A stretch of DNA of 40,292 nt from Mycobacterium sp. (GTDB lineage Bacteria > Actinomycetota > Actinomycetes > Mycobacteriales > Mycobacteriaceae), in NCBI GenBank assembly GCA_025963385.1, contig JAOPUT010000377.1, positions 1-40,292 on the forward strand, given 5' to 3'. Numbering within the stretch: position 1 is the first letter of the stretch; each line of letters opens with the position of its first letter. Position numbers and translations under genes: made by a program. Below are positions 10,136-19,627 of this stretch, one piece after another. The notes under the pieces were generated by a model. That model ran no database searches, was not told the DNA's origin, and saw only the letters and a list, made by a program, of their open reading frames with translations.

Positions 10136-10620
10136 GACCACACCGTCGCCACCGACCATTCGGCGTGTGGCCACGGGAACACGTTGTTCTGCTCGTCGCG
10201 AACCAGCGTGGGTAGTTGCACCGCGATACCGGTCAGTCGGCCGAGGTGGGGGTCGACCGTCGGGATGGTGACGGCCAGCTTGGTGTCGGGCCGGAACTCG
10301 TCGACCGCGGGTGGGCCGTCGCCCTCGTAGGCGCGGATCAGGACCCACGGCGCCCGCGAGATGGCGAGCGGAACCGACAGCTGGACGGGATCCCGCGAGG
10401 TGACGTTCAGTTCACCGACGGTCTCCGGGACGTCGCACTCGGTGATCTTGAGGACGTCGCAGTATCGGTACGGCCCGATCCTCACCAGCTGGCCGTGGGT
10501 GTAGGCACTGATCTCGGGGTGCTTGGGGGCCGGTGTGCGCGTCAGCTGCCAGATCAGGGCGGCGGTCGCCGACGAGGCGAGAACGGCCACCAGGGCCAGG
10601 ATTACGACGACGCGCTTCAC
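10132..10620 (-). CDS. DUF2771-type exported or membrane-anchored protein (Rv0875c-like)
   Basis: A 162-residue protein with an uncleaved anchor or signal peptide at residues 1-27 (MKRVVVILALVAVLASSATAALIW) followed by an extracytoplasmic domain. Two cysteines (YRYCDVLKITECDV) may form a disulfide. The start is GTG 10618-10620, which overlaps the stop of the upstream MFS gene (GTGA), so the pair is probably coupled; the frame stays open upstream, but that would lie inside the MFS gene. The length equals that of Rv0875c as I recall it. The function is unknown; the tie to the transporter suggests an accessory role, which is inference. Confidence 0.85.
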   Translation of the reverse strand: MKRVVVILALVAVLASSATAALIWQLTRTPAPKHPEISAYTHGQLVRIGPYRYCDVLKITECDVPETVGELNVTSRDPVQLSVPLAISRAPWVLIRAYEGDGPPAVDEFRPDTKLAVTIPTVDPHLGRLTGIAVQLPTLVRDEQNNVFPWPHAEWSVATVWS

Positions 10621-12272
10621 TCGCGCACCGCCGAGGCCGTGCCGCGGCTCTCCTGCTCGGCGAACACCGGCCGGTTGCCGCCGAGTCCGGGAATCAATGA
10701 ATCGCCGCCGTTGCTCACCAGGGTCTGGGCCAGTCCGAGGATCAACACCGCGGTGATCGCCGTGAACCCCACCCACAGGTCGGTGTAGATCAGAACGCCC
10801 ATCGCACCCCCCGCCACCCATGCGAGTTGCAGCAGCGACTCGGACCGCCCGAAGGCCGAGGCGCGTGACTGTTCTGGCAGATCGTCCTGAAGGGATGCGT
10901 CGAGCGAGGCCTTCGCCACGGCACTGGCCGCCGAGGTGACCAGGGTGGCCAGGGCGGCGACGTACAGGTTGCCGAGTACGGCGGTCGCCAGAGACATCAC
11001 GGTCACGGCGACCGCGGCCCGCACCACCAGCCGCGACGGGTTGCCCAGTTGAAGGCGGGCGGCGGTGAAGTTGCCGACGAAGTTGCCGATGCCCGCGGCG
11101 GCGCCGATCAGGCCGAGGATGCGCAGCTGCTCCCAGCCGCTGGCGTCGTGCGACTTGGCGACGAAGGCCGGATACAGGAAGAGGAAGCCGACCATGACCT
11201 TGATGGTGCAGTTACCCCACAACGAGGTAATGATGTTGCGCCCCAACGGTTGTCGTGTCTTCTGCGATGGGCCGGGCTCGGGCAGGCGGCTGAACTTCTC
11301 GGTGGGGCCGTGATAGCTGAGCGTGGTGGGCACCTCCCCCTCGGTGACCTCCACCCACTTCGGGATGCGCATCGACAGGAACGCTCCCACCACGGTGACG
11401 GCGACACACACGTACAGCGCCCCCGGCAGATGGAACAGCCCGAAGAGGTACTCGACGCCCGCGGCGATCGCGCCGCCGAGGATGGTGCCGCCGAGCAGAC
11501 CGAACATGGTGAGGCGCGAGTTGACCCGGACGAGGTCGATGCTGGGCGGCAGGACGCGCGGCGTGACGGCGCTGCGCAGCACGCTGAACGACTTCGAGAG
11601 GACCATCATCCCGAGCGCACACGGGTAGAGCACCCAGGGCGGGAAGCTCCCCGTGGCGGGGTCGTAGTTGGCGATGAGCACGACGGCCAGACCGGTGCGC
11701 ACGGCGAACGACGTGGCGAGCGCGACGCGGCGGCCGTGCTGCAGGCGGTCGATGGCGGGGCCGATCAGCGGAGCGATCACCGCGAACGGCGCGATGGTGA
11801 TGAGGAGGTACAGCGCGACCTTGCTCTTGCTCTCGCCGGAGGCGGCCGCGAAGAACAAGGTGTTGGCCAGCGCCACGGCCATGGCGGAGTCCGCCGCGAA
11901 GTTGGCCATGACGGGATAGGTCAGCGCGGTCAGCCCGGACTTGTCGGCGCCGTCGGCGGTGGCGGCCTTCTGGAAGAGCCCGTACACCTTCGAGCCCATC
12001 TCGCGGCCACGCCCCGCGGCGCTCCTCGGCCGTCCGGCGGACTGCCCGAGTCCGCCGGGCTCGTAGGGGTCGCGGTCGCGCGGGCGTTGACTCTCCTCGA
12101 TGGGTGGCAGCCACCGGTTGGCGCTGGGCTGCCGCGGGCTGGACGGGCTGCTGGGGTAGTTCGCCATGCCGGGATGCTCGCCACGATGACCTCCAGGAGG
12201 CCGCGGCGGATGGTAGCGGGGGTCTCGCGAGTCATCGGGCCCCGCCGGGGGGTCACGTCGCGATCCGGTCAC
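10617..12272 (-). CDS. Major facilitator superfamily transporter (Rv0876c-like)
   Basis: A 551-residue transporter with an unusual N-terminal cytoplasmic extension of about 90 residues rich in Pro, Ser and Arg (for example SSPSSPRQPSANRWLPP). The hydrophobic core begins near TALTYPVMANFAADSAMAVALAN and contains about 12 helices. The typical MFS loop after helix 2-3 appears as GPAIDRLQHGRRVALA, and a long cytoplasmic loop (VEVTEGEVPTTLSYHGPTEKF) divides the two halves. The substrate is unknown. The start at ATG 12270-12272 agrees with the length of the M. tuberculosis counterpart; a start at the internal MANYPSSP (12167) is also possible. It is coupled to the DUF2771 gene and divergent from the DUF3027 gene. 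Confidence 0.9.
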   Translation of the reverse strand: MTGSRRDPPAGPDDSRDPRYHPPRPPGGHRGEHPGMANYPSSPSSPRQPSANRWLPPIEESQRPRDRDPYEPGGLGQSAGRPRSAAGRGREMGSKVYGLFQKAATADGADKSGLTALTYPVMANFAADSAMAVALANTLFFAAASGESKSKVALYLLITIAPFAVIAPLIGPAIDRLQHGRRVALATSFAVRTGLAVVLIANYDPATGSFPPWVLYPCALGMMVLSKSFSVLRSAVTPRVLPPSIDLVRVNSRLTMFGLLGGTILGGAIAAGVEYLFGLFHLPGALYVCVAVTVVGAFLSMRIPKWVEVTEGEVPTTLSYHGPTEKFSRLPEPGPSQKTRQPLGRNIITSLWGNCTIKVMVGFLFLYPAFVAKSHDASGWEQLRILGLIGAAAGIGNFVGNFTAARLQLGNPSRLVVRAAVAVTVMSLATAVLGNLYVAALATLVTSAASAVAKASLDASLQDDLPEQSRASAFGRSESLLQLAWVAGGAMGVLIYTDLWVGFTAITAVLILGLAQTLVSNGGDSLIPGLGGNRPVFAEQESRGTASAVRE

Positions 12273-12355
12273 GTCTTCGATTGTTCACCATGGGAGGAAC
12301 CGTCGCCCGCAGGGCGGCCGGTGTGGCTTTGCTCCATGGTCGTCAGGCAGTATTG

Positions 12356-13246
12356 ATGCCGATGGACAGCATGATCGAACCGGCCGAGCAGGCCGCCGAG
12401 GACGCCAACGAGCGTTCGCGCGATGAGCAGACCGACGTCGCGACCGAACAGCCGGAGCAGTCGGCGGATATTGCCGCCGTACTGATGGGCGCCGTCGATG
12501 CTGCGCGCACGGCCATCGTCGAGTACGAGGGTGGCACCGGCGCCGAAGGTCTCGTCGGCGAATACCTCGGTGCCAGCTTCGAGGACCCCACCGCCGCGAC
12601 GCACCGATTCCTGGCGGCGATGCCTGGTTACCAGGGTTGGCAGTGGGCGGTCGTGGTCGCGGCGTACCCGGGCGCCGACCACGCCACCATCAGTGAAGTG
12701 GTGCTGGTGCCCGGCCCGACGGCGCTGCTGGCGCCACAGTGGGTGCCGTGGCAGGAGCGCATTCAGCCGGGCGACCTGAGCCCTGGCGATCTGCTCGCCA
12801 CTCCGGCCGACGATCCGCGGCTGGTCCCCGGATACATGTCGTCCGGCGACGACGAACTCGACGAGCTCTCGGCCGAGGTGGGATTCGGCAAGCGCCAGGT
12901 GCTGAGCCTGCTGGGCCGGATGGAAGCAGCCGAGCGTTGGTACGACGGCGACTACGGGCCGGGCTCGGCGATGGCGCGTGCCACCCGCAAGATGTGCCGT
13001 GACTGTGCCTACTACCTGCCGCTGGCCGGTTCGCTGGGCACTCTGTTCGGCGTCTGCTCCAACGAGATGTCGGCCGACGGCCACGTCGTGGCGGGGGAGT
13101 ACGGCTGCGGTGCGCACTCGGACACCCCGCAGCCCGCGACGATCGGCTCGCCGATATTCGACCCGTTCGACGACGGTGTGCTCGAGCTGACCCAGCCCAG
13201 CCCGGTCGGCCCAGCGCAGGCCGAGGACGTTCCGGCCGACGGCTAG
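12356..13246 (+). CDS. DUF3027 family conserved protein (Rv0877-like)
   Basis: A soluble, acidic protein of about 296 residues. The start is uncertain: ATG 12356 (MPMDSMIEPAEQAAEDANE), ATG 12362 and ATG 12371 are all possible. Recognisable parts are EYLGASFEDPTAATHRFLAAMPGYQGWQWAVVVAA, which matches the actinobacterial DUF3027 domain, and a C-terminal region with four cysteines (MCRDCAYYLP, GVCSNEMSADGHVV, EYGCGAHS) that could bind a metal. No known function. It is divergent from the MFS gene with 83 bp between them. Its TAG stop shares CTAG with the stop of the convergent SRPBCC gene. Confidence 0.85.
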   Translation: MPMDSMIEPAEQAAEDANERSRDEQTDVATEQPEQSADIAAVLMGAVDAARTAIVEYEGGTGAEGLVGEYLGASFEDPTAATHRFLAAMPGYQGWQWAVVVAAYPGADHATISEVVLVPGPTALLAPQWVPWQERIQPGDLSPGDLLATPADDPRLVPGYMSSGDDELDELSAEVGFGKRQVLSLLGRMEAAERWYDGDYGPGSAMARATRKMCRDCAYYLPLAGSLGTLFGVCSNEMSADGHVVAGEYGCGAHSDTPQPATIGSPIFDPFDDGVLELTQPSPVGPAQAEDVPADG

Positions 13247-13695
13247 CGCTCGGCGGCCGCTTTGATGCGGCCCAGGGAGGCGTTCATCCCCTCGATCAGT
13301 TCGAGTTCGAAGCTGGGCACGCCGCCCATCAGGGCGTTGATCAGAAGGTTGGACACGGGTTTCACGCCGTTCTCGGCGTGCCTGCTCTCGATGAGGCGGG
13401 TGCCGGTCGCCGTCGGCTCCAGTTCGTAGGTCCAGACGGTGTTGTTCTCGTTGACCCGAAACGCCAGCTTGCGTTCCGGGATGACCTCGGTGACCTGGCT
13501 CGTCGTCGGCCAGACCAGGTAGTTGCGTCGATTGACGTTGACGGTCCTCGTGCCGGGGCGCAGCGGGCCGAAGGCCTTCATGAGCTTGCACTGCGGACTC
13601 CACTGCGGCATGCGCTTGAAGTCGGACACCAGCGCCCACACCTTCGCGGGCGGCGCGTCGATGTCGATCTGCGCCTGCAGCAGGGGTTCCGCCAT
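13243..13695 (-). CDS. SRPBCC (START/polyketide-cyclase-like) family protein
   Basis: A 150-residue small ligand-binding protein. The start ATG 13693-13695 (MAEPLLQAQIDIDAPPAKVW) follows a strong GGAGGAG ribosome binding site. The open frame upstream of it has no such support. Typical SRPBCC features are the N-terminal strand with IDAPPAKVWALVSDFKRMPQWSPQCKLMK, the central TVWTYELEPTATGTRLIESRHAEN, and a C-terminal amphipathic helix (LIEGMNASLGRIKAAAER). Members bind hydrophobic ligands; the ligand here cannot be read from sequence. It sits between the DUF3027 and DUF2530 genes, 16 bp downstream of the latter on the same strand. Confidence 0.88.
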   Translation of the reverse strand: MAEPLLQAQIDIDAPPAKVWALVSDFKRMPQWSPQCKLMKAFGPLRPGTRTVNVNRRNYLVWPTTSQVTEVIPERKLAFRVNENNTVWTYELEPTATGTRLIESRHAENGVKPVSNLLINALMGGVPSFELELIEGMNASLGRIKAAAER

Positions 13696-13711
13696 TACTC
13701 CTCCATCTATT

Positions 13712-13984
13712 TCACTGAAGACCGCTCTGGGCGCCGCGGGAGCCACGCCGGACGGCGCTACGTTGCCACAGGAAGATCGAGGTGCCCAGCACGCCAACCC
13801 CCAGTCCGGCCACGGCCACCGGCCGCCAGTCCTCCAGACCGCGCACGGTGAACGCCAGCACCACCGCGATCAGCCAGCCGGCCGCGATCACGTAGATGAT
13901 GGGCCATGGCCGGAGTAGGACCTCCGGCAGCGGCGGCGCAACGGGCTCGGGCTGGGGCCGTGGCTGGGGCGGTGTCGCGTCCAT
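13712..13984 (-). CDS. DUF2530 membrane protein (Rv0879c-like)
   Basis: A 90-residue protein with a Pro-rich N-terminus ([14 protein letters not shown]) and two predicted membrane helices, at about residues 29-46 ([19 protein letters not shown]) and 55-72 ([19 protein letters not shown]), followed by a basic tail. This is the standard layout of the actinobacterial DUF2530 family. It starts at ATG 13982-13984, close to the divergent MarR gene, and probably precedes the SRPBCC gene in a two-gene operon. The function is unknown. Confidence 0.82.
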   Translation of the reverse strand: MDATPPQPRPQPEPVAPPLPEVLLRPWPIIYVIAAGWLIAVVLAFTVRGLEDWRPVAVAGLGVGVLGTSIFLWQRSAVRRGSRGAQSGLQ

Positions 13985-14021
13985 TGCGGACCAACCTAGT
14001 GGATTACCGTGCCGGGGTCGG

Positions 14022-14027
14022 TACTGT
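14022..14027 (+). promoter_or_regulatory. Likely leaderless -10 box of the MarR-SpoU-DUF2537 operon
   Basis: TACTGT (form TANNNT) lies seven bases before the GTG start codon at 14035. This spacing places the transcription start at the start codon, the usual geometry of mycobacterial leaderless genes. It supports the start chosen for the MarR gene. Confidence 0.5.
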
Positions 14028-14034
14028 TTGCCTC

Positions 14035-14469
14035 GTGAACGACCCCGACGCCCGGCTGGCCAACGACCTGTCGTTGGCCGTGGTGCGGCTAGCGCGCCAA
14101 CTTCGCTTCCGGCGGCCGGACTCCCCGGTGTCGCTGTCCCAGCTGTCCGCGCTGGCGACGCTCGCCAAGGAGGGTCCGATCACGCCAGGTGCACTGGCGA
14201 TCCGCGAGCGGGTCCGACCACCGTCGATGACGCGCGTCATCGCGTCGTTGGCCGAGCTGGGCTTCGTCGACCGCTGCGCGCATCCCGATGACGGTCGTCA
14301 GGTGCTGGTCTCGGTGTCCGCGACGGGGCAGGAACTGATCGAGATGGAACGCCGCGCCAGCCAGGAGTGGCTGCAGCAGCGACTGGCGGAACTTCAACCG
14401 GAGCAACGCAAGACGCTGTTGGCGGCGGCTGATCTGATGTTCGCGATCGTGGACGAGGGCGGCGCTTGA
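14035..14469 (+). CDS. MarR-family transcriptional regulator (Rv0880-like)
   Basis: A 144-residue winged-helix regulator starting at GTG 14035 ([23 protein letters not shown]), matching Rv0880 in length within a residue. The MarR fold is evident: an N-terminal dimerisation helix, the helix-turn-helix [30 protein letters not shown], and the wing [25 protein letters not shown]. The start context suggests a leaderless mRNA. The stop overlaps the TTG start of the SpoU methylase gene, so the regulator is probably cotranscribed with it. Targets are unknown; autoregulation is likely for this family. Confidence 0.92.
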   Translation: MNDPDARLANDLSLAVVRLARQLRFRRPDSPVSLSQLSALATLAKEGPITPGALAIRERVRPPSMTRVIASLAELGFVDRCAHPDDGRQVLVSVSATGQELIEMERRASQEWLQQRLAELQPEQRKTLLAAADLMFAIVDEGGA

Positions 14470-15290
14470 GGCTGGTGACCAACGTCATCGACGTCGACGA
14501 TCCCGCCGATCCCCGGCTCGACGACTTCCGCGATCTCAACAGCATCGACCGCAGACCGGATCTGCCCAGTGGCAAGGGACTGGTCATCGCCGAGGGCGTG
14601 CTGGTGGTGCAGCGGATGCTGGCATCGCGTTTCGAGCCCAGATCGTTCCTAGGCACCGATCGCAGACTGAGCGAGCTGACCGCCGACCTCGAAGCCACCG
14701 ACGAGCCGTTCTACCGGGCGAGCGCCGAGGTGATGGCCGAGGTCATCGGCTTTCACCTCAACCGCGGGGTGCTGGCGGCGGCGCCCCGCCCGCCGGAGTT
14801 GTCGGTGCAGCAGGTGATCGACGGTGCCCGGACGATCGCGGTGCTCGAGGGCGTCAACGACCACGAGAACCTCGGCTCGGTGTTTCGTAACGCGGCGGGC
14901 CTCGGCGTGGATGCGGTGGTCTTCGGTCAGGGGTGCGCCGATCCGCTGTACCGGCGGGCGGTGCGGGTGTCGATGGGGCATGCGCTGCTAGTGCCGTATG
15001 CCTGGTCGGACGCGTGGCCCGGTGATCTCGAAGTGTTGCGGGACAGCGGGTTTCGCGTCCTGGCGATGACGCCCAACCCCGCCGCGACCACACTGGCCGC
15101 AGCGATGGAGACCTTGGCGGCCGACAAGGTGGCCATCCTCGTCGGCGCCGAGGGACCCGGCCTCAACGAACGGACGATGCGCGCCAGCGACGTGCGGGTG
15201 CGCGTCCCGATGGCGCGCGGTACGGACTCGTTGAACGTGGCTACCGCTGCGGCGCTTGCCTTCTACGAGCGAGCTAGGCTCCAACCATGA
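14466..15290 (+). CDS. SpoU/TrmH-type RNA 2'-O-methyltransferase (Rv0881-like)
   Basis: A 274-residue SAM-dependent SPOUT methyltransferase that would methylate a ribose in rRNA or tRNA. The three SpoU motifs are clear: motif 1 [21 protein letters not shown], motif 2 [16 protein letters not shown], and motif 3 [24 protein letters not shown]. An RNA-binding substrate domain precedes them ([20 protein letters not shown]). The start is uncertain: TTG 14466 overlaps the MarR stop, while GTG 14475 is three codons further in. The stop overlaps the start of the next gene (ATGA). The target nucleotide cannot be predicted. Confidence 0.93.
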   Translation: MRLVTNVIDVDDPADPRLDDFRDLNSIDRRPDLPSGKGLVIAEGVLVVQRMLASRFEPRSFLGTDRRLSELTADLEATDEPFYRASAEVMAEVIGFHLNRGVLAAAPRPPELSVQQVIDGARTIAVLEGVNDHENLGSVFRNAAGLGVDAVVFGQGCADPLYRRAVRVSMGHALLVPYAWSDAWPGDLEVLRDSGFRVLAMTPNPAATTLAAAMETLAADKVAILVGAEGPGLNERTMRASDVRVRVPMARGTDSLNVATAAALAFYERARLQP

Positions 15291-15568
15291 GCGAGGATGC
15301 GACGCCATGGGGGACCGGCCTCACGGTGGCCGCTTTCGTCGCCGCCGTCACGGCGGGTGCGATCGTCGTCTTGAGCCTTGGCCTGACGCGGGTGCACCCT
15401 CTGCTCGCGGTCGGGCTGAACCTCGTCGCCGTCGGCGGCCTTGCGCCGACGATCTGGGGCTGGCGTACCCGACCGGTGTGGCGCTGGTTCGTGCTCGGCA
15501 GCGGCATCGGGGTGGCCGCCGGCTGGCTCGCGCTCATCGCCATGGCCATCGGAACCGTTCTGGCGTAG
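15287..15568 (+). CDS. DUF2537-type small membrane protein (Rv0882-like)
   Basis: A 93-residue integral membrane protein with three hydrophobic helices: about 12-32 (TVAAFVAAVTAGAIVVLSLGL), 38-55 (PLLAVGLNLVAVGGLAPTIW) and 69-91 (VLGSGIGVAAGWLALIAMAIGTVL). ATG 15287 overlaps the stop of the methylase gene, so it is the third gene of the MarR-SpoU operon. The size and position match Rv0882. The function is unknown. Confidence 0.8.
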   Translation: MSEDATPWGTGLTVAAFVAAVTAGAIVVLSLGLTRVHPLLAVGLNLVAVGGLAPTIWGWRTRPVWRWFVLGSGIGVAAGWLALIAMAIGTVLA

Positions 15569-15585
15569 AGCCTTTCAGTGCAGTC

Positions 15586-15652
15586 CGATGGCCCTTCGCG
15601 CGAGCGCTCAGGGCTGGCTTCGATGGCCCTTCGCGCGAGCGCTCAGGGCTGG
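15586..15652. repeat. Perfect 32-bp direct repeat carrying the sepH stop region
   Basis: Two identical 32-bp copies lie at 15586-15617 and 15621-15652, separated by CTT (period 35 bp). The right-hand copy contains the last sepH codons and its stop, read on the minus strand as CAGCCCTGA. The left-hand copy is therefore a second, non-coding image of the gene end. Each copy carries the palindrome GAGCGCTC and the string CGCGCGA. Confidence 0.9.
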
Positions 15653-16437
15653 GTGCCGGAGCGCACCCCGAGCAGCACGTCTTCCCACCCCGGCACCTCG
15701 GCCCTGCGCTTACGGGTGCGCGGCTTCGGCGCGGGAGCCTGGGCCTTCGCCGGTTCGGGCGCAGGTGCAGCCGGTTCGGGCGTCGGCTCTGGCTCAGGCA
15801 GGGAGAGGTCGAGGGTGGGGACCGGTGCGACCGACCGCAGCGGCGGGCGATCGAAGTTGGGATCGATGAGCTCGGCCGCCGCGTCGTCGAACGCCGTCGC
15901 GGTGCCGCCGTGTGCTCCTGGGACGAAGCGGAAGTGCGCGGTGTTGTCGGAGCGGCCGGCCTTCCAGGAGAGCTGCACCGTCCAGCGGCCGTCCTCGTTG
16001 CGCCAGGCATCCCAGGACGTGGCGTCGGGATCGAGCCCGCGCGCCACCAGTGCGGTCGTCACGGTCTCCAGCAGCGTCAGAACCGCGGGCCCATCGGCCA
16101 GCACGGGGTGCGCTGCGGTGGCCAACTCGGCCGCTCGGGAACGCTCCAGCAACACCGGGTGAGCGAAACGCTCGACCCGACTGGTGTCGACGCCCGCCGA
16201 GCTCGCCACCTGCTCGACGGATGCTCCCGCGCGGATCCTGGATTGAATCTCCTTGGGCGTCAGCACGTTTGGGACCTCGACATCAACTGGAGTGGGAGTG
16301 ACTGGAGTGCGCTCGCCGCTCAGCGCGGCGCGGAGGCGGTCGTCCGGGAAGAGGATGAACTTGTCGCCGGAGTCGGGCGTCTCGCAGATGATGCGTTTGC
16401 CGTCGACGTCGAGTCCGACGACCTTCAGTTCCCGCAT
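15643..16437 (-). CDS. sepH: Cell-division protein SepH (DUF3071; Rv0883c-like)
   Basis: SepH binds FtsZ and promotes its assembly during septation in Streptomyces and mycobacteria. The 264-residue protein has the conserved N-terminal domain (MRELKVVGLDVDGKRIICE ... KFILFPDDRLRAAL), then a helix-turn-helix-like segment (LTPKEIQSRIRAGASVEQVASSAGVDTSRVERFAHPVLLER), a second conserved block (WRNEDGRWTVQLSWKAGRSDNTAHFRF) and a disordered Pro/Ala/Glu linker. It ends in the conserved tail RAEVPGWEDVLLGVR. A strong CTAGGAGGTC ribosome binding site precedes ATG 16435-16437. The stop codon lies inside a duplicated 32-bp sequence. Confidence 0.93.
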   Translation of the reverse strand: MRELKVVGLDVDGKRIICETPDSGDKFILFPDDRLRAALSGERTPVTPTPVDVEVPNVLTPKEIQSRIRAGASVEQVASSAGVDTSRVERFAHPVLLERSRAAELATAAHPVLADGPAVLTLLETVTTALVARGLDPDATSWDAWRNEDGRWTVQLSWKAGRSDNTAHFRFVPGAHGGTATAFDDAAAELIDPNFDRPPLRSVAPVPTLDLSLPEPEPTPEPAAPAPEPAKAQAPAPKPRTRKRRAEVPGWEDVLLGVRSGTQP

Positions 16438-16510
16438 GGCGACCTCCTAGGGCGGCTTAACGGCTCACCCTACTTCGTTATCGTCCCGTAACCGCGCTGA
16501 CACGCGGGCA

Positions 16511-17683
<1,173 letters not shown>

Positions 17684-18451
17684 TCAGACCGTCAGGATCC
17701 GGGCGCCCTCGCGGGTGATGGCGACGGTGTGCTCACTGTGCGCTGCCCTCGCGCCGGTCGCGGTGCGCAGCGTCCAGCCGTCGGGATCGTGCAGATAGTC
17801 GTCGGTGCCGTCGGCGATCAGCATCGGCTCGATGGCGATGACGAGCCCCACCCGCAGCTTCATGCCCTTCCCTGGCTTGCCGACGTTGGGCACGTGAGGG
17901 GCCTCGTGCATCGTGCGGCCGATGCCGTGGCCGCCGTGGTCGGCCAGCATGCCGTACCCGGCCCGGCGGGCGGTCGTGGCGATCGCATGGCCGAGGTCGC
18001 CGAGGGTGTTGCCCGGCCTCGCTGCTGCGATACCCGCGGCGAGCGCCGCGTCGGTGGCCTCGATGAGTGCGACGTCCTCGGCGCGCGGCGTACCGACGAC
18101 GAAGCTGCGTGCGGCGTCACCGCACCAACCGCGCAACGTGGCGCCGAAGTCGACCGACACCAGGTCGCCGTCGGCGAGCGGCTGGTCGGTCGGGATGCCG
18201 TGCACGACGGCGTCGTTGACGCTGGCGCACAGCACCGCGGGGAATGGGACCGGCGCCCAGCGGGGGTGGTAGTCGAGGAACGGGGAGGTCGCCCCGTGGG
18301 TGGCCAGCACGTCGCTGGCGATCTCGTCGAGGTCGGCGGTGGAGAGTCCCGGTGCGGCCGACGCCATGACCGCGCGCAGGGCTTCGCCGACGACGGCGCC
18401 TGCCTCGGCCATGGCCGCGATCTCGTGATCGGAGCGGAGTTCGACGTTCAC
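17684..18451 (-). CDS. map: Type I methionine aminopeptidase
   Basis: This enzyme removes N-terminal methionine from new proteins with a two-metal centre. From GTG 18449-18451 (MNVELRSDHEIAAMAEAG) it has 255 residues, normal for type I enzymes without an N-terminal extension. All metal ligands and the active-site histidines are visible: VVHGIP, VSVDFGA and CGDAARSF (two Asp), GGHGIGRTMHEAP (His), VIAIEPML (Glu) and SEHTVAIT (Glu). A longer open frame exists upstream, but it runs through the intergenic region in front of the divergent AurF-like gene. It lies 63 bp upstream of serC and is an extra gene relative to the M. tuberculosis order I recall; mycobacteria carry other map paralogues elsewhere. 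Confidence 0.93.
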   Translation of the reverse strand: MNVELRSDHEIAAMAEAGAVVGEALRAVMASAAPGLSTADLDEIASDVLATHGATSPFLDYHPRWAPVPFPAVLCASVNDAVVHGIPTDQPLADGDLVSVDFGATLRGWCGDAARSFVVGTPRAEDVALIEATDAALAAGIAAARPGNTLGDLGHAIATTARRAGYGMLADHGGHGIGRTMHEAPHVPNVGKPGKGMKLRVGLVIAIEPMLIADGTDDYLHDPDGWTLRTATGARAAHSEHTVAITREGARILTV

Positions 18452-18589
18452 CGGCTGTGACCTGTGCCACATGTGATGTGGATAACCCGTCCAGCGCACA
18501 TCCAGGAAAACGTCCTGTTCAATTCGTGGGACCTCCGGTACCGTGATGGACACCAAGCCGACAAATGTAAACCTCACGGGAGGCTTCAA

Positions 18590-19618
18590 ATGGCTGTCAA
18601 GACCGCCCGCACACGCATCATCCGCCGCTGGCGCAAGAACATGGACGTCCTCGACGACACCGCGTACGTCGACACGCTGACCACACTGTCCGAGGGGTCC
18701 GTGCGGCGCAACTTCAATCCGTACACGGACATCGACTGGGACGCGCCGGAGTTTGCGGTGATCCCGAACGACGAGCGCTGGATCCTGCCCACCTCGGATC
18801 CCATCGGCCATCACTCCTGGTATCGGTCGCAGTCGAAGGAACGTCAGATCGAGATCGGGATGTGGCGCCAGGCCAACGTCGCGAAGGTCGGGCTGCACTT
18901 CGAGTCGATCCTCATCCGCGGTCTGATGGAGTACGCGTTCTGGACGCCCAACGGCTCACCCGAGTACCGGTACTGCCTGCACGAGGCGGTCGAGGAGTGC
19001 AACCACACGCTGATGTTCCAGGAGATGGTCAACCGCATCGGGGCCGACGTGCCCGGAATGCCGCGGCTGCTCAAGTGGGTCCAGCCCTACATCCCGCTGG
19101 TCGCAGGACCGCTGCCGATTCCGTTCTGGTTCGGCATCCTCGCGGGCGAGGAGCCGATCGACCACACGCAGAAGAACGTGCTGCGTGAGGGCAAGGCCCT
19201 GCACCCGATCATGGAACGGGTGATGGCCATCCACGTGGCCGAGGAGGCCAGGCACATCTCCTTCGCGCACGAGTACCTGCGTAAGCGGGTGCCCGACCTG
19301 CCGCGCCGCAAGCGCTTCTGGTTGTCGCTCTTCGTGCCGCTCACGATGCGGATCCTGTGCTCGGCGATCATCGTGCCGCCGCGCGCGTTCTGGAAGGAGT
19401 TCGACATCCCGCGCTCGGTGCGCAAGGAGATCTTCTTCAAGTCGCCCGAGTCCCGCCAGATGTTGCGCGACATGTTCGGCGACGTGCGGATGCTGGCCCA
19501 CGACACCGGCCTGATGAACCCGCTCGCCAAGATCATCTGGCGGATCTGCCGGATCAACGGAGCGCCAAGCCGTTACCGCAGCGAGCCGCAACGCCAGCAT
19601 CTGGTCTCGGCCGCCTAG
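18590..19618 (+). CDS. AurF-like diiron oxygenase (Rv0885-like)
   Basis: A 342-residue ferritin-like protein of the AurF/p-aminobenzoate N-oxygenase family. The start ATG 18590 (MAVKTARTRIIRRWRKNM) follows a good GGGAGG ribosome binding site. Candidate diiron ligands sit in VGLHFESILIRGLMEYAF, HEAVEECNHTLMFQEM and HVAEEARHISFAHEYL, with the repeated E-x-x-H pattern of the family. Two hydrophobic stretches (YIPLVAGPLPIPFWFGIL and WLSLFVPLTMRILCSAIIVPP) suggest membrane contact. It precedes fprB by 9 bp; FprB is a ferredoxin/reductase fusion that could deliver electrons to this oxygenase. The substrate is unknown. Confidence 0.88.
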   Translation: MAVKTARTRIIRRWRKNMDVLDDTAYVDTLTTLSEGSVRRNFNPYTDIDWDAPEFAVIPNDERWILPTSDPIGHHSWYRSQSKERQIEIGMWRQANVAKVGLHFESILIRGLMEYAFWTPNGSPEYRYCLHEAVEECNHTLMFQEMVNRIGADVPGMPRLLKWVQPYIPLVAGPLPIPFWFGILAGEEPIDHTQKNVLREGKALHPIMERVMAIHVAEEARHISFAHEYLRKRVPDLPRRKRFWLSLFVPLTMRILCSAIIVPPRAFWKEFDIPRSVRKEIFFKSPESRQMLRDMFGDVRMLAHDTGLMNPLAKIIWRICRINGAPSRYRSEPQRQHLVSAA

Positions 19619-19621
19619 GCT
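19616..19621 (+). promoter_or_regulatory. Possible leaderless -10 box of fprB
   Basis: TAGGCT (form TANNNT) lies six bases before the fprB GTG start and overlaps the stop codon of the AurF-like gene. It would allow fprB to be transcribed separately as a leaderless mRNA, in addition to readthrough. A chance match is possible. Confidence 0.35.
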
Positions 19622-19627
19622 CGGCGC

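Noticed and set aside
11049..12356. 435-codon plus-strand frame opposite the MFS gene
   Set aside because: Composition dominated by His, Arg, Glu and Gly, the usual antisense image of a membrane protein in GC-rich DNA.
18464..18589. N-terminal extension of the AurF-like protein to 18464
   Set aside because: The added 42 residues are not protein-like and lack a start context, while ATG 18590 has a strong ribosome binding site and gives the expected length.
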